Below are positions 1-5,630 of a stretch of DNA of 5,694 nucleotides, piece after piece. The position numbers and the translations under genes were made by a program. This DNA is from Chloroflexota bacterium (lineage in GTDB: Bacteria; Chloroflexota; UBA5177; JANWHV01), in NCBI GenBank assembly GCA_025924845.1, contig JAICHN010000342.1, forward strand, positions 1-5,694. The letters run 5' to 3'. The notes beneath the pieces were generated by a model, which was not told the DNA's origin, did no database searches, and saw only the letters and a list, made by a program, of their open reading frames with translations. Each line of letters opens with the position of its first letter. Positions within the stretch are counted from its first letter, which is position 1.

Positions 1-1
1 C

Positions 2-913
2 GATGCAGCGCTACATTCCCTTGGCATCTATGGCGTGATCACCACGGTCCATTCACTCAATCCCTTCTGGTATCTTGATCCCCACGCGCTTGAGCCCGCC
101 ACCGTGACCAGGCTGGGAGTGATCGCTATCGATGACTATGTGGACAGCGGCACAACCGACCCGGCCACCGCGGTACGTGCGCGCCTTGGACATTTGGCCG
201 CGATCGAGCGCCGGTGGCATCTCCCGATCATTCTAGGCGAGATGGGCTACCCCACTCCCTCGCCGGCAAGCGACGCGACGCAGGCTGCCGTTCTTCAGGC
301 AGAGTTCCGGGCTCTGGCAGCCGTGCCCTATCTGGCGGGAGTGAACTATTGGACGGCGGTACAGGCCAGTTCCAGTATTCTTTCCGGCTCGAACGGAGAC
401 TGGACGCTCCGCCCCGGCGGCCTAGCCCTGGCATCCTTCTATAATAAACAGGCCCAAGCAGCGAATGTAGAGAACGGTCGATTCAGCTGGGAAGACGGAA
501 CAACCCAGGGCTGGAGCGGCTCCGGCGTGGTCACCGGCCTGGCGCCCAGTACCGCGATGCCCTATCGGGGCCATAGCTCATTGGCGGTGTCTTTTTCCGG
601 GGCGGGCGCCGGCAGTATCGCCACAAGCGATGCCTTGGTCGGTCTGGCTGGCGGCTCCGTTCTGACCCTTCACGTTTTCGCGCCGACCGGCGTGGGACAA
701 ATCAGCATGCGGCTCTATATCGTCGATACACCGAACAAGACCTATAGGTCCGCCGTAAGCACCGCCGAACCCGGCAAATGGACCACGATCACCTTTACTA
801 TTCCCGGCGCCACCCAGGCGCCACTCCAGAAGCTGGGGCTCGCCGTCACCGCAGCCGGTCCCGGAGGGGTGTTGTTCGTGGACTCGCTCTTCGACAGCCC
901 CTACCCCGGCTGA
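2..913 (+). CDS. Glycoside-hydrolase-like protein with C-terminal carbohydrate-binding-like domain (5' truncated by window)
   Basis: The frame is open from the first bases and the similarity to its neighbour starts at once, so the true start lies upstream. The GTG at 35 is internal. About 303 residues are visible. Residues 1 to about 150 match the second half of the catalytic domain of the protein at 964-2961, including LG(I)xGVITTV, ILGEMGY and GVNYW. The Glu of GEMGY (visible residue 80) is the likely beta-strand-7 nucleophile of a clan-A-type TIM barrel. The acid/base half is off-window. From about residue 158 (NGRFSWEDG...GW) to the end there is a beta-sandwich-like tail with the pattern of galactose-binding or CBM4/9-like modules, ending in VLFVDSLF. 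Unlike the neighbour it has no Ser/Thr linker. The role is inferred: an exported enzyme that binds and cuts a glycan. The exact substrate and CAZy family are not determinable here. It converges with the downstream gene, 50 bp away. Confidence 0.8.
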   Translation, partial: DAALHSLGIYGVITTVHSLNPFWYLDPHALEPATVTRLGVIAIDDYVDSGTTDPATAVRARLGHLAAIERRWHLPIILGEMGYPTPSPASDATQAAVLQAEFRALAAVPYLAGVNYWTAVQASSSILSGSNGDWTLRPGGLALASFYNKQAQAANVENGRFSWEDGTTQGWSGSGVVTGLAPSTAMPYRGHSSLAVSFSGAGAGSIATSDALVGLAGGSVLTLHVFAPTGVGQISMRLYIVDTPNKTYRSAVSTAEPGKWTTITFTIPGATQAPLQKLGLAVTAAGPGGVLFVDSLFDSPYPG

Positions 914-920
914 AGTTCTA

Positions 921-953
921 CCGGAGGACGACTCGTTATGAGCCATCCTCCGG
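921..953. terminator. Hairpin between convergent genes, possible bidirectional terminator
   Basis: An 8-bp perfect inverted repeat (CCGGAGGA / TCCTCCGG) encloses a 17-nt interior, which can form a further 3-bp CTC/GAG hairpin. It lies in the 50-bp gap between two stop codons that face each other, where a shared terminator is expected. Neither side has a clear run of T, so it is not a canonical intrinsic terminator. It could act weakly, with Rho, or as a 3'-end stabiliser. Confidence 0.45.
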
Positions 954-963
954 ATGGGGAATC

Positions 964-2961
964 TTACTGCAGGCTCACGCTGTCAAAGGTCGCCGTGCCG
1001 AGCGTGCCGGACATATGCGACGTGATCGCCAGCCCCGCTAGTACAGGGCCGCTCAACGGGAGGGCCACGGTTGATCCTGGGATCGGCGTCCAGGCGGCGC
1101 CGTCACCTGACGTGTAGGCCGCGAAGGTGGCACCCACCCGCACGATTCGCAAGTAGAGTGGTGTCATTCCCGGCGCCAAGGCTGCCTGTTGTGCGTAGGC
1201 GCCGGTCGACGTCCTGTATTGCACCATAACTCCATGGTTCGGCGTCATAAATACCCCATAGTGGGGAGCCTGGGGATCCGTACTCGCGGTGATCAATAAG
1301 CCTGCCTTTGCCCACTCCTCGGTGGACGACTGGGAATCGATGCGCGCGCTCAGGCTGCCGTCCCCGGCCATAGTCTGCCAAGCGTAGTGGTACTGGCCGG
1401 AGGTGAGCCAGAGATCCCATCCCGCGCCCTGGAGGGTCCAGGTGCCGTTGGTGTAGGTTTGGCTGCCGGCAAGGGCCGGGCCGCCGATATCGCCACAGGT
1501 CCAGCCGCCCGTGCAGCCGCCGACGAGTGGGATAGTGGCGGGGGTGGAGGATGGCGGCACGGTCGGCGTGGCGGTAGCCGTCATTGTAGGCGAATTGGTC
1601 GCGGTGCTCGACGGCGTACTGGTCGGCGAAGCGGTTGGCGACGCGGTGCTTGAAGGGAAAACTGTTTTGGTAGCCGTTGCCGTAGCCGACGGAAGCGGTG
1701 TATGCGTCGGAGTAGCGGTGGATGACCGGGTTACGGTTGCGGTGGCGATTGGCGCCGCCGCTAGAGCAGGCGCGGTACCACCATACGTTTTATAGAACGT
1801 GGCAACCACGGCGCCGGCCGGGCGCATGGTCCAGGTACCGATGTCGCCCTTAAATAGGTGCGTGTAGCCGCCGGAGTTCTGGGTACCGGCGCCTACCCAG
1901 TAGTTCACGCCGGAAAGATAGGGCAGGTTGGCCAGGCCCGCGAACTCCGCCTTGAGCACGGTGTTCTGGGTGTTATCATCGACGTTTATCTCGTTGCTGT
2001 AGCCCATTTCACCGATCACCACCGGCACATGCCAGATCGCGTAGATGGAGTTCAACTCTTGCACACGCAGCGCGGTGGCGGCGGCGGGATCCGTGGTCCA
2101 CTCATCGGGATAACTGTCGACGGTAATCCGACCCATCATGTTTACGGTTGCCGCTTCCAGAACCTCGGGATGGGTAGCGAAGAAGCTGTTGGTGGAGCGC
2201 ACCGTGGTAATCACTCCACTGATGCCGAGTTGCTGTAGCGCCGAGTTAGCCACCGAGGTCGTCGTGCGTATAAAGGTGTTAAAGGCACTGGTAGCGGGAT
2301 TCGGAGCGTACCAGGTCCAGTGAGGACCATAGTTGGCGATCCAATACTTGCCGTTCTCGGGTTCGGGACAGGGATCGAGGATATCGCCGGACCGGAATAG
2401 CCCGGGGTGGGCCAGGATGAAAGAGCGTTCGGCGTTCTCGTAGGCCGCCGGTGTCATAATGCCGGTGGCGCCGTTGTTGTCTTCCCACTGATTGGGATGA
2501 ATACGGAACCACACATGCCGCCCGGTAGCTCGGACCGCATTCACCCACTGCTGCATATAGGAGGGATAATCCCAGAAGGTATCCACGGTAACATACTTGG
2601 GGTTGAGGCTAGCCGCAAGATTCACGCTCTCGGCGATCTGTGCGGCCGAGAGTGGCCAGGTATCAGTGTCCATGCTCTCCTTCATCGTGTCGACCGAGGT
2701 AAAGGCCAGGGTCGGCCCGCCCGCAGCATGGAGAACCGGGGACGATGTCGCGGCGCGGCCGGCCAGAGCCGTGGTGATCAGCGCTACGAGCGCGGCTATC
2801 CTGACCGTTTTAGAGATAGCCGGCGTCGGCGCGCCGCCCCGTGCATACCGGGGATTACGGCGATGCAGCCACCGGGGCAGACCGAAATGCCGGACCTCCG
2901 CCCAATGACCCGATCTTCGACTCGGGTCGCTAATCTCTCCAGTCCGGTCTGCCAAAGCCAT
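964..2961 (-). CDS. Membrane-anchored or secreted glycoside-hydrolase-like protein with Ser/Thr linker and ConA-like C-terminal domain
   Basis: The protein is 665 residues. The ATG at 2961 is chosen because AGGAGG sits 5 nt upstream, and no other Met occurs before residue 93. Residues 1-51 are basic and hydrophilic. Residues 52-69 are a hydrophobic export signal or anchor with an unusually long N-terminal region. Residues about 84-393 form a TIM-barrel glycosidase-like domain. DPCPEPEN (E200 or E202) fits the beta-strand-4 acid/base and GEMGY (E318) the beta-strand-7 nucleophile of clan-A hydrolases. GVNYW (351-355) follows. Residues about 396-478 are a Ser/Thr/Pro/Ala linker. Residues about 483-665 resemble DUF1349/concanavalin-A-like modules (GDGSLSARI, WAKAGLLI, GVMVQYR), beginning with Cys483 and Cys489. 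The likely job is cleaving or binding a glycan outside the cell. The substrate is unknown. The partial gene at 2-913 is a paralogue with a different tail. A member without hydrolytic activity cannot be excluded. Confidence 0.85.
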   Translation of the reverse strand: MALADRTGEISDPSRRSGHWAEVRHFGLPRWLHRRNPRYARGGAPTPAISKTVRIAALVALITTALAGRAATSSPVLHAAGGPTLAFTSVDTMKESMDTDTWPLSAAQIAESVNLAASLNPKYVTVDTFWDYPSYMQQWVNAVRATGRHVWFRIHPNQWEDNNGATGIMTPAAYENAERSFILAHPGLFRSGDILDPCPEPENGKYWIANYGPHWTWYAPNPATSAFNTFIRTTTSVANSALQQLGISGVITTVRSTNSFFATHPEVLEAATVNMMGRITVDSYPDEWTTDPAAATALRVQELNSIYAIWHVPVVIGEMGYSNEINVDDNTQNTVLKAEFAGLANLPYLSGVNYWVGAGTQNSGGYTHLFKGDIGTWTMRPAGAVVATFYKTYGGTAPALAAAPIATATVTRSSTATPTHTPLPSATATATKTVFPSSTASPTASPTSTPSSTATNSPTMTATATPTVPPSSTPATIPLVGGCTGGWTCGDIGGPALAGSQTYTNGTWTLQGAGWDLWLTSGQYHYAWQTMAGDGSLSARIDSQSSTEEWAKAGLLITASTDPQAPHYGVFMTPNHGVMVQYRTSTGAYAQQAALAPGMTPLYLRIVRVGATFAAYTSGDGAAWTPIPGSTVALPLSGPVLAGLAITSHMSGTLGTATFDSVSLQ
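1528..1776 (-). other. Coding segment for low-complexity Ser/Thr/Pro/Ala linker
   Basis: This stretch encodes residues about 396-478 of the glycosidase-like protein. It is almost entirely Thr, Ser, Ala and Pro in short irregular TATP, TPS and SPT units. It separates the catalytic domain from the ConA-like domain. Such linkers are flexible, often glycosylated, and common in secreted Chloroflexota proteins (general knowledge). The opposite strand reads as an artificial Val/Ala/Gly-rich frame. Confidence 0.85.
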
Positions 2962-2966
2962 GTCGC

Positions 2967-2972
2967 CCTCCT
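2967..2972 (-). promoter_or_regulatory. Ribosome binding site deciding the start of the glycosidase-like gene
   Basis: AGGAGG on the minus strand lies 5 nt before the ATG at 2961. It is a near-perfect Shine-Dalgarno sequence. It supports the long N-terminal form of the protein, including its 51-residue region before the hydrophobic segment. Confidence 0.8.
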
Positions 2973-2981
2973 AAAACATCG

Positions 2982-3001
2982 GGCGCGGAGCGTTCCGCGC
3001 C
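2982..3001 (-). promoter_or_regulatory. Perfect GC-rich hairpin in the 5' leader of the glycosidase-like gene
   Basis: GGCGCGGA and TCCGCGCC form a perfect 8-bp stem with a 4-nt loop. The outer edge of the stem falls almost exactly at the start site predicted from the promoter at 3007-3035. The inner edge is 9 nt upstream of the Shine-Dalgarno sequence. A hairpin at the extreme 5' end suggests mRNA protection. On the minus strand it is followed by CGATGTTTTA, so a weak attenuator is an alternative. The structure is seen; the role is inferred. Confidence 0.55.
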
Positions 3002-3006
3002 TCTGG

Positions 3007-3035
3007 AGTATTGGCGCAACGGTTGCATTACTCAA
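3007..3035 (-). promoter_or_regulatory. Candidate sigma70-type promoter for the glycosidase-like gene
   Basis: On the minus strand TTGAGT (3035-3030) is separated by exactly 17 bp from AATACT (3012-3007). Each box matches the consensus at 4 of 6 positions with ideal spacing. Transcription would start near 3000, leaving a leader of about 40 nt. A GCATT-N4-AATGC inverted repeat (3025-3038) overlaps the -35 box. Confidence 0.5.
3014..3028 (-). promoter_or_regulatory. LacI/CcpA-family-like operator candidate inside the promoter spacer
   Basis: The minus strand reads ATGCAACCGTTGCGC. It contains the 11-bp palindrome GCAAC-C-GTTGC and fits the catabolite-responsive-element pattern WTGNAANCGNWNNCA except for the last two bases. 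It lies within the 17-bp spacer between -35 and -10, where a bound repressor would block RNA polymerase. Sugar-responsive LacI-family repressors commonly use such sites at glycosidase genes. No regulator gene is visible in the window. Confidence 0.4.
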
Positions 3036-3043
3036 TGCCATAG

Positions 3044-3057
3044 ATGGGCCGGCCCAT
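3044..3057. promoter_or_regulatory. 14-bp perfect palindrome in divergent promoter region
   Basis: ATGGGCCGGCCCAT is a perfect 14-bp palindrome. Its centre lies about 50 bp upstream of the predicted glycosidase transcription start, just beyond the -35 box. That is a plausible activator or second-operator position. GC-rich palindromes also arise by chance in such genomes, so the function is uncertain. Confidence 0.3.
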
Positions 3058-3060
3058 TTG

Positions 3061-3096
3061 GAGTAGCCCGTTTGGCTCGTTGCTTGGCCGCTACTC
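3061..3096. repeat. 7-bp inverted repeat in intergenic region
   Basis: GAGTAGC (3061-3067) and GCTACTC (3090-3096) are perfect inverted arms separated by 22 bp, directly after the 14-bp palindrome. It could be a spaced operator or an RNA hairpin, or chance. No open reading frame of interest lies here. Confidence 0.25.
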
Positions 3097-3169
3097 GGGT
3101 GTTATGGAGAGGCGTCGTCCGTTGGCCCCAACCACCGATTGCCCAGGCACACCGCGCCGGTTCCTCACC

Positions 3170-3197
3170 TTTACCGTGACGGACTCCCCGGTATGCT
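3170..3197 (+). promoter_or_regulatory. Candidate sigma70-type promoter for the GNAT gene
   Basis: TTTACC (3170-3175), a 16-bp spacer and TATGCT (3192-3197) give a reasonable -35/-10 pair, each 4 of 6 to consensus. The predicted start near 3204 leaves a leader of about 25 nt containing the Shine-Dalgarno sequence. Confidence 0.4.
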
Positions 3198-3215
3198 GAA
3201 AGAGCGGCATAGGAG

Positions 3216-3221
3216 AGGAGG
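3216..3221 (+). promoter_or_regulatory. Ribosome binding site of the GNAT gene
   Basis: AGGAGG sits 8 nt before the ATG at 3230, inside a purine-rich stretch. It fixes the start of the 192-residue acyltransferase. Confidence 0.75.
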
Positions 3222-3229
3222 GACAGTTC

Positions 3230-3808
3230 ATGGTGGGGGAAGCCGGAGCAGCCGAGCGGGGGACTATTCAGGCATATACCCTGGGCAGCCGGGAAATCGC
3301 CCAGTTTCAGGTACCGGGCGTGCGATTCATCGCGCTGACATCGGCATGGGAGGAGCGTCTGGCCGACGCCATGGGTGTCGGAGTGCGTGAGGTGCGGCGC
3401 CGTCAAGCGGACGCCGGGACCGCGGTACTGGCCCTGGCGGAAAACCGGATCGCCTGTTACGGCTGGGTGCTTCACGGCCTGTTTCGCATCCCCGAGTTGC
3501 TGGTGGAGTCACGGCTCCCCCCGCGCAACGTCTACATCTGGGATTGCCTGACGCTGCCCCCCTACCGTGGCCGCGGTATCTTTCCCGCGCTGCTCCGCCA
3601 CATGCTCGACGAGTTGCGTGGGGAGGGGGTCCGGCAGGCATGGGCGGCGACGGCGCCCGGCAACGCGGCGTCGATGCGCGCCTTCGCCAAAGCCGGCTTC
3701 CGCCTGGTGGCCTATACGGAGGGAGGCATCGGCACGTTCGCGGCCGTACCGACCGCGCAAGCCACGGCGGAGGAAGCAGCGGTACTACGCACGAGTTTCC
3801 GCACTTAG
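3230..3808 (+). CDS. GNAT-family N-acyltransferase
   Basis: This 192-residue cytoplasmic protein has no signal peptide. The fold is recognised from the C-terminal half. VYIWDCLTLPPYRGRG (101-116) gives the beta-4 strand and the acetyl-CoA pyrophosphate loop (R/Q-x-x-G-x-G type, RGRG at 113-116). It is followed by a helix (IFPALLRHMLDEL). GNAASMRAFAKAGF (144-157) is the typical motif B segment with the conserved Asn and the helix ending in GF. The N-terminal about 95 residues are less conserved and probably shape the acceptor site. The family transfers an acyl group from acyl-CoA to an amine; the acceptor cannot be told from sequence. The gene is transcribed divergently from the glycosidase-like gene across a 268-bp gap. 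A tail of about 20 residues after GTFAAVP is Ala/Glu/Thr rich and may be disordered. Confidence 0.85.
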   Translation: MVGEAGAAERGTIQAYTLGSREIAQFQVPGVRFIALTSAWEERLADAMGVGVREVRRRQADAGTAVLALAENRIACYGWVLHGLFRIPELLVESRLPPRNVYIWDCLTLPPYRGRGIFPALLRHMLDELRGEGVRQAWAATAPGNAASMRAFAKAGFRLVAYTEGGIGTFAAVPTAQATAEEAAVLRTSFRT

Positions 3809-3850
3809 GGTCGTCTCCGTCGGCGGTAGGATCCTGCGAATGCGTTGGCA

Positions 3851-3905
3851 TGGCAGGGACGGGGCAGCTGCGGCTGCGAAGGGTTGACTCCCGCACACCC
3901 TGCCA
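3851..3905 (+). terminator. Nested inverted repeats downstream of the GNAT gene, possible terminator or leader structure
   Basis: TGGCAGGG (3851-3858) pairs perfectly with CCCTGCCA (3898-3905). Between them GCAGC-TGCG-GCTGC (3864-3877) forms a second, local hairpin. A TTGACT at 3884-3889 looks like a -35 box, but no good -10 is found at normal spacing. The structure lies 43 bp after the GNAT stop and has no T tract, so it may be a weak or Rho-dependent terminator, or simply chance. Confidence 0.3.
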
Positions 3906-3950
3906 ATGGATGATGCACCAGCGGAGGATCAGCAGACAGGTTCTCTCCTC

Positions 3951-3956
3951 TATACT
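3951..3956 (+). promoter_or_regulatory. Candidate -10 box for the nucleotidase gene
   Basis: TATACT is a strong -10 match, 50 bp before the start codon. No convincing -35 box stands 16-18 bp upstream and there is no TG extension, so the promoter may need an activator. The box sits in the loop and arm region of a 5-bp inverted repeat, CTCTC (3943-3947) and GAGAG (3958-3962), a possible operator. Confidence 0.35.
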
Positions 3957-3960
3957 AGAG

Positions 3961-3985
3961 AGCGGCGACGCACTATCCCGCCGCT
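3961..3985 (+). promoter_or_regulatory. Hairpin in the 5' leader of the nucleotidase gene
   Basis: AGCGGCG (3961-3967) and CGCCGCT (3979-3985) form a perfect 7-bp stem with an 11-nt loop. It begins close to the start predicted from TATACT (near 3963) and ends 5 nt before the Shine-Dalgarno sequence. The placement mirrors the leader hairpin of the glycosidase-like gene. Confidence 0.4.
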
Positions 3986-3990
3986 GGAAA

Positions 3991-3996
3991 AAGGAG
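3991..3996 (+). promoter_or_regulatory. Ribosome binding site of the nucleotidase gene
   Basis: AAGGAG lies 10 nt before the ATG at 4007. It is within normal range though at the long end of spacing. The resulting N-terminus is a well-formed signal peptide, which supports this start. Confidence 0.7.
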
Positions 3997-4006
3997 TGGA
4001 AACGGC

Positions 4007-5563
4007 ATGATCAGGTCATCGCTTGCCCCACGAACCGGCGTGCGCCGGCACGCCGCGATCCTCGCGTTCGGTCTCGCCTTGTTGCTTGCCGCCTCGGGGT
4101 TGACAGCCACGGTGCCGGTGTCGCGCGCGGCACCGGTCGGCACCACGCTCACTATCATGCATTTCAACGACGATTATGAGTTGACCCCAGTCGGTAACCT
4201 GGGCGGCATGAACTATCTGGCCGGCCAGATCGATCAGGTGCGACAGCAGGATCCGCGCTCGCTGCTGTTGTTCGCGGGGGATGTGCTCTCGCCATCGGTG
4301 GAATCATCTGTCTTTCTCGGCGGCCAGATGATCGCCGCTTTAAATCGCCTGCATCTGACGGCGGCAACCTTCGGCAATCATGAGTTCGACCGTGGCGACG
4401 GTCCGCTGGCCCAGCGCATCGCCTCCTCGCACTTCCCCTGGATCATCAGCAATGTGATCGTGAACCCTACCGGCAAGCCCTTCCCAGGTGCTATCGGCAC
4501 CAAAGTGGTGACCACGCACGGCGTGAAGGTGGGCCTATTGGGACTACTTACCCAGGACACCTACGCACTTTCCAGTCCGGGGAAGGATCTGACCATCGAG
4601 CCGGTGATCTCGGCTGCCCGCACGGCGGTACATAGCCTTCTGGCCCAGGGAGCAACCGTGATCGTCGCGGTCACCCATGAGGATATGAGCGCGGATATTG
4701 CCCTAGCCCACGCGCTTCCCCGCTTCGACCTGATCGTGGGCGGCCACGACCATGTGCGCTGGCAAGCCGCGGTCGGCCACACCCTGATCACCAAATCCGG
4801 ATCCGATGCCCAATACCTGGGGGTGGCCACGGTGAACGTGGGGGCCAATGGCCGGGTCACCTCCATCCTGGAGCAGGACCTGACCATCGATCCCAGCAGC
4901 ACTACCCCAGATCCGGCGATGACCAAGCTGGTGAAAGGGTACGAATCGAAGCTCAGCAAAAATCTGAACATTGTGATCGGCAAGACCACGGTGCCGCTGG
5001 ACGCCCGTGAGAGCACCGTCCGTCAGAAGGAGAGTGCCCTGGGTGACTACATCGCCGATGCCATGCGCGCCGCCACCGGCGCTGATATCGCCATAACCAA
5101 CAGCGGCGGCATCCGCACCGACACCATCTTCCCGCCCGGCCCGATCACCCGTAAGACCATCCTCTCGTTCCTGCCGTTCGGCGATTTGCTGGTGACCGAG
5201 AAAGTGACCGGAGCACAGGTGCGGGCGGCATTGGAGAACGGCGTCAGCCAGGTGGCCGACCGCGCGGGCCGCTTCCCCCAAATCTCCGGCCTCACCTTCA
5301 CCTGGAGCCGGAGCCGCCCAGTCGGTCACCGGGTCATCTCGGTGACCATCAGCGGACAGCCGCTCTCCCTCACCCGGACCTATACCCTGGCTACCAACGA
5401 CTATATGCAAGGCGGCGGAGACGGCTACACCTCTCTGGGCAATGGGCAGGTCATCATCGGTCCCACCGGCGCCAAGCTACTGGCCACGGTGGTGATCGCG
5501 GCCGTGCGGCAGGACGGCACCATCGCTCCCACAACGGATGGACGCGATACCGAAGTACACTGA
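4007..5563 (+). CDS. Secreted 5'-nucleotidase / UshA-family metallophosphatase
   Basis: The protein is 518 residues, close to the family's usual length. Residues 1-41 form a Sec signal peptide: basic start, hydrophobic core about 16-32, and a likely cut after SRA. The N-terminal metallophosphatase domain (about 47-295) shows HFNDDYE (D55), GD (D92), GNHEFD (N124, H125, D128), THE (H224) and GGHDH (H247, H249). By comparison with E. coli UshA these are the two-metal ligands and the H-D catalytic pair. The usual His of the first motif is Tyr57 here. The C-terminal nucleotide-binding domain (about 325-500) has LGDYIADAMR, TNSGGIR (R370), LPFGD (F391) and NDYMQGGGDGY (Y466, D472), matching the aromatic pair that stacks on the base. 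The expected reaction is release of phosphate from extracellular nucleotides, possibly also cyclic nucleotides or nucleotide sugars. There is no LPXTG or C-terminal anchor. It is probably a single-gene unit with its own leader and a strong terminator. Confidence 0.93.
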   Translation: MIRSSLAPRTGVRRHAAILAFGLALLLAASGLTATVPVSRAAPVGTTLTIMHFNDDYELTPVGNLGGMNYLAGQIDQVRQQDPRSLLLFAGDVLSPSVESSVFLGGQMIAALNRLHLTAATFGNHEFDRGDGPLAQRIASSHFPWIISNVIVNPTGKPFPGAIGTKVVTTHGVKVGLLGLLTQDTYALSSPGKDLTIEPVISAARTAVHSLLAQGATVIVAVTHEDMSADIALAHALPRFDLIVGGHDHVRWQAAVGHTLITKSGSDAQYLGVATVNVGANGRVTSILEQDLTIDPSSTTPDPAMTKLVKGYESKLSKNLNIVIGKTTVPLDARESTVRQKESALGDYIADAMRAATGADIAITNSGGIRTDTIFPPGPITRKTILSFLPFGDLLVTEKVTGAQVRAALENGVSQVADRAGRFPQISGLTFTWSRSRPVGHRVISVTISGQPLSLTRTYTLATNDYMQGGGDGYTSLGNGQVIIGPTGAKLLATVVIAAVRQDGTIAPTTDGRDTEVH

Positions 5564-5577
5564 TTCGAGCACCGATC

Positions 5578-5616
5578 AAGAGGAGGGACGGATTGCCCGA
5601 TCCGTCCCTCCTCTTT
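5578..5616 (+). terminator. Strong intrinsic terminator after the nucleotidase gene
   Basis: A perfect 16-bp stem (5578-5593 with 5600-5615), rich in AGGAGGG/CCCTCCT, has a 6-nt loop TGCCCG. The 3' arm ends in CTCTTT and runs into a short T tract. It starts 14 bp after the stop codon. The complementary A-rich left edge (CAAGAG) could allow some function on the other strand. Confidence 0.9.
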
Positions 5617-5630
5617 GTGCCGCCTGGCAA

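Noticed and set aside
35..37. GTG as the start of the first gene
   Set aside because: The same frame continues upstream to the window edge with residues homologous to the neighbouring paralogue, so this codon is internal.
1511..1795. A plus-strand frame encoding a Val/Ala/Gly-rich hydrophobic protein resembling a membrane protein
   Set aside because: It is the antisense of the Ser/Thr/Pro/Ala linker codons. The repetitive composition creates the frame, and it has no ribosome binding site.
2874..2961. A twin-arginine signal in the glycosidase-like N-terminus
   Set aside because: The Arg pairs are not in an S-R-R-x-F-L-K context and lie too far from the hydrophobic segment.
2407..3066. A 219-codon plus-strand frame
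   Set aside because: It lies antisense to the well-supported glycosidase-like gene and its promoter region, has no recognisable domain, and is explained by GC-rich codon bias.
3327..3896. A 189-codon minus-strand frame
   Set aside because: It is Arg/Pro/Cys-rich shadow coding opposite the GNAT gene, with no motif.
3884..3914. A promoter starting with TTGACT
   Set aside because: No acceptable -10 box occurs at 16-18 bp; the nearest candidates match only two or three positions.
3544..4179. A 211-codon plus-strand frame bridging the GNAT and nucleotidase genes
   Set aside because: It is out of frame with both recognised genes, Arg/Gly-rich and without a domain. It covers the noncoding gap only by chance.
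4703..5410. A 235-codon minus-strand frame
   Set aside because: It is antisense to conserved nucleotidase motifs and rich in Gly, His and Asp from mirrored codons, with no family resemblance.
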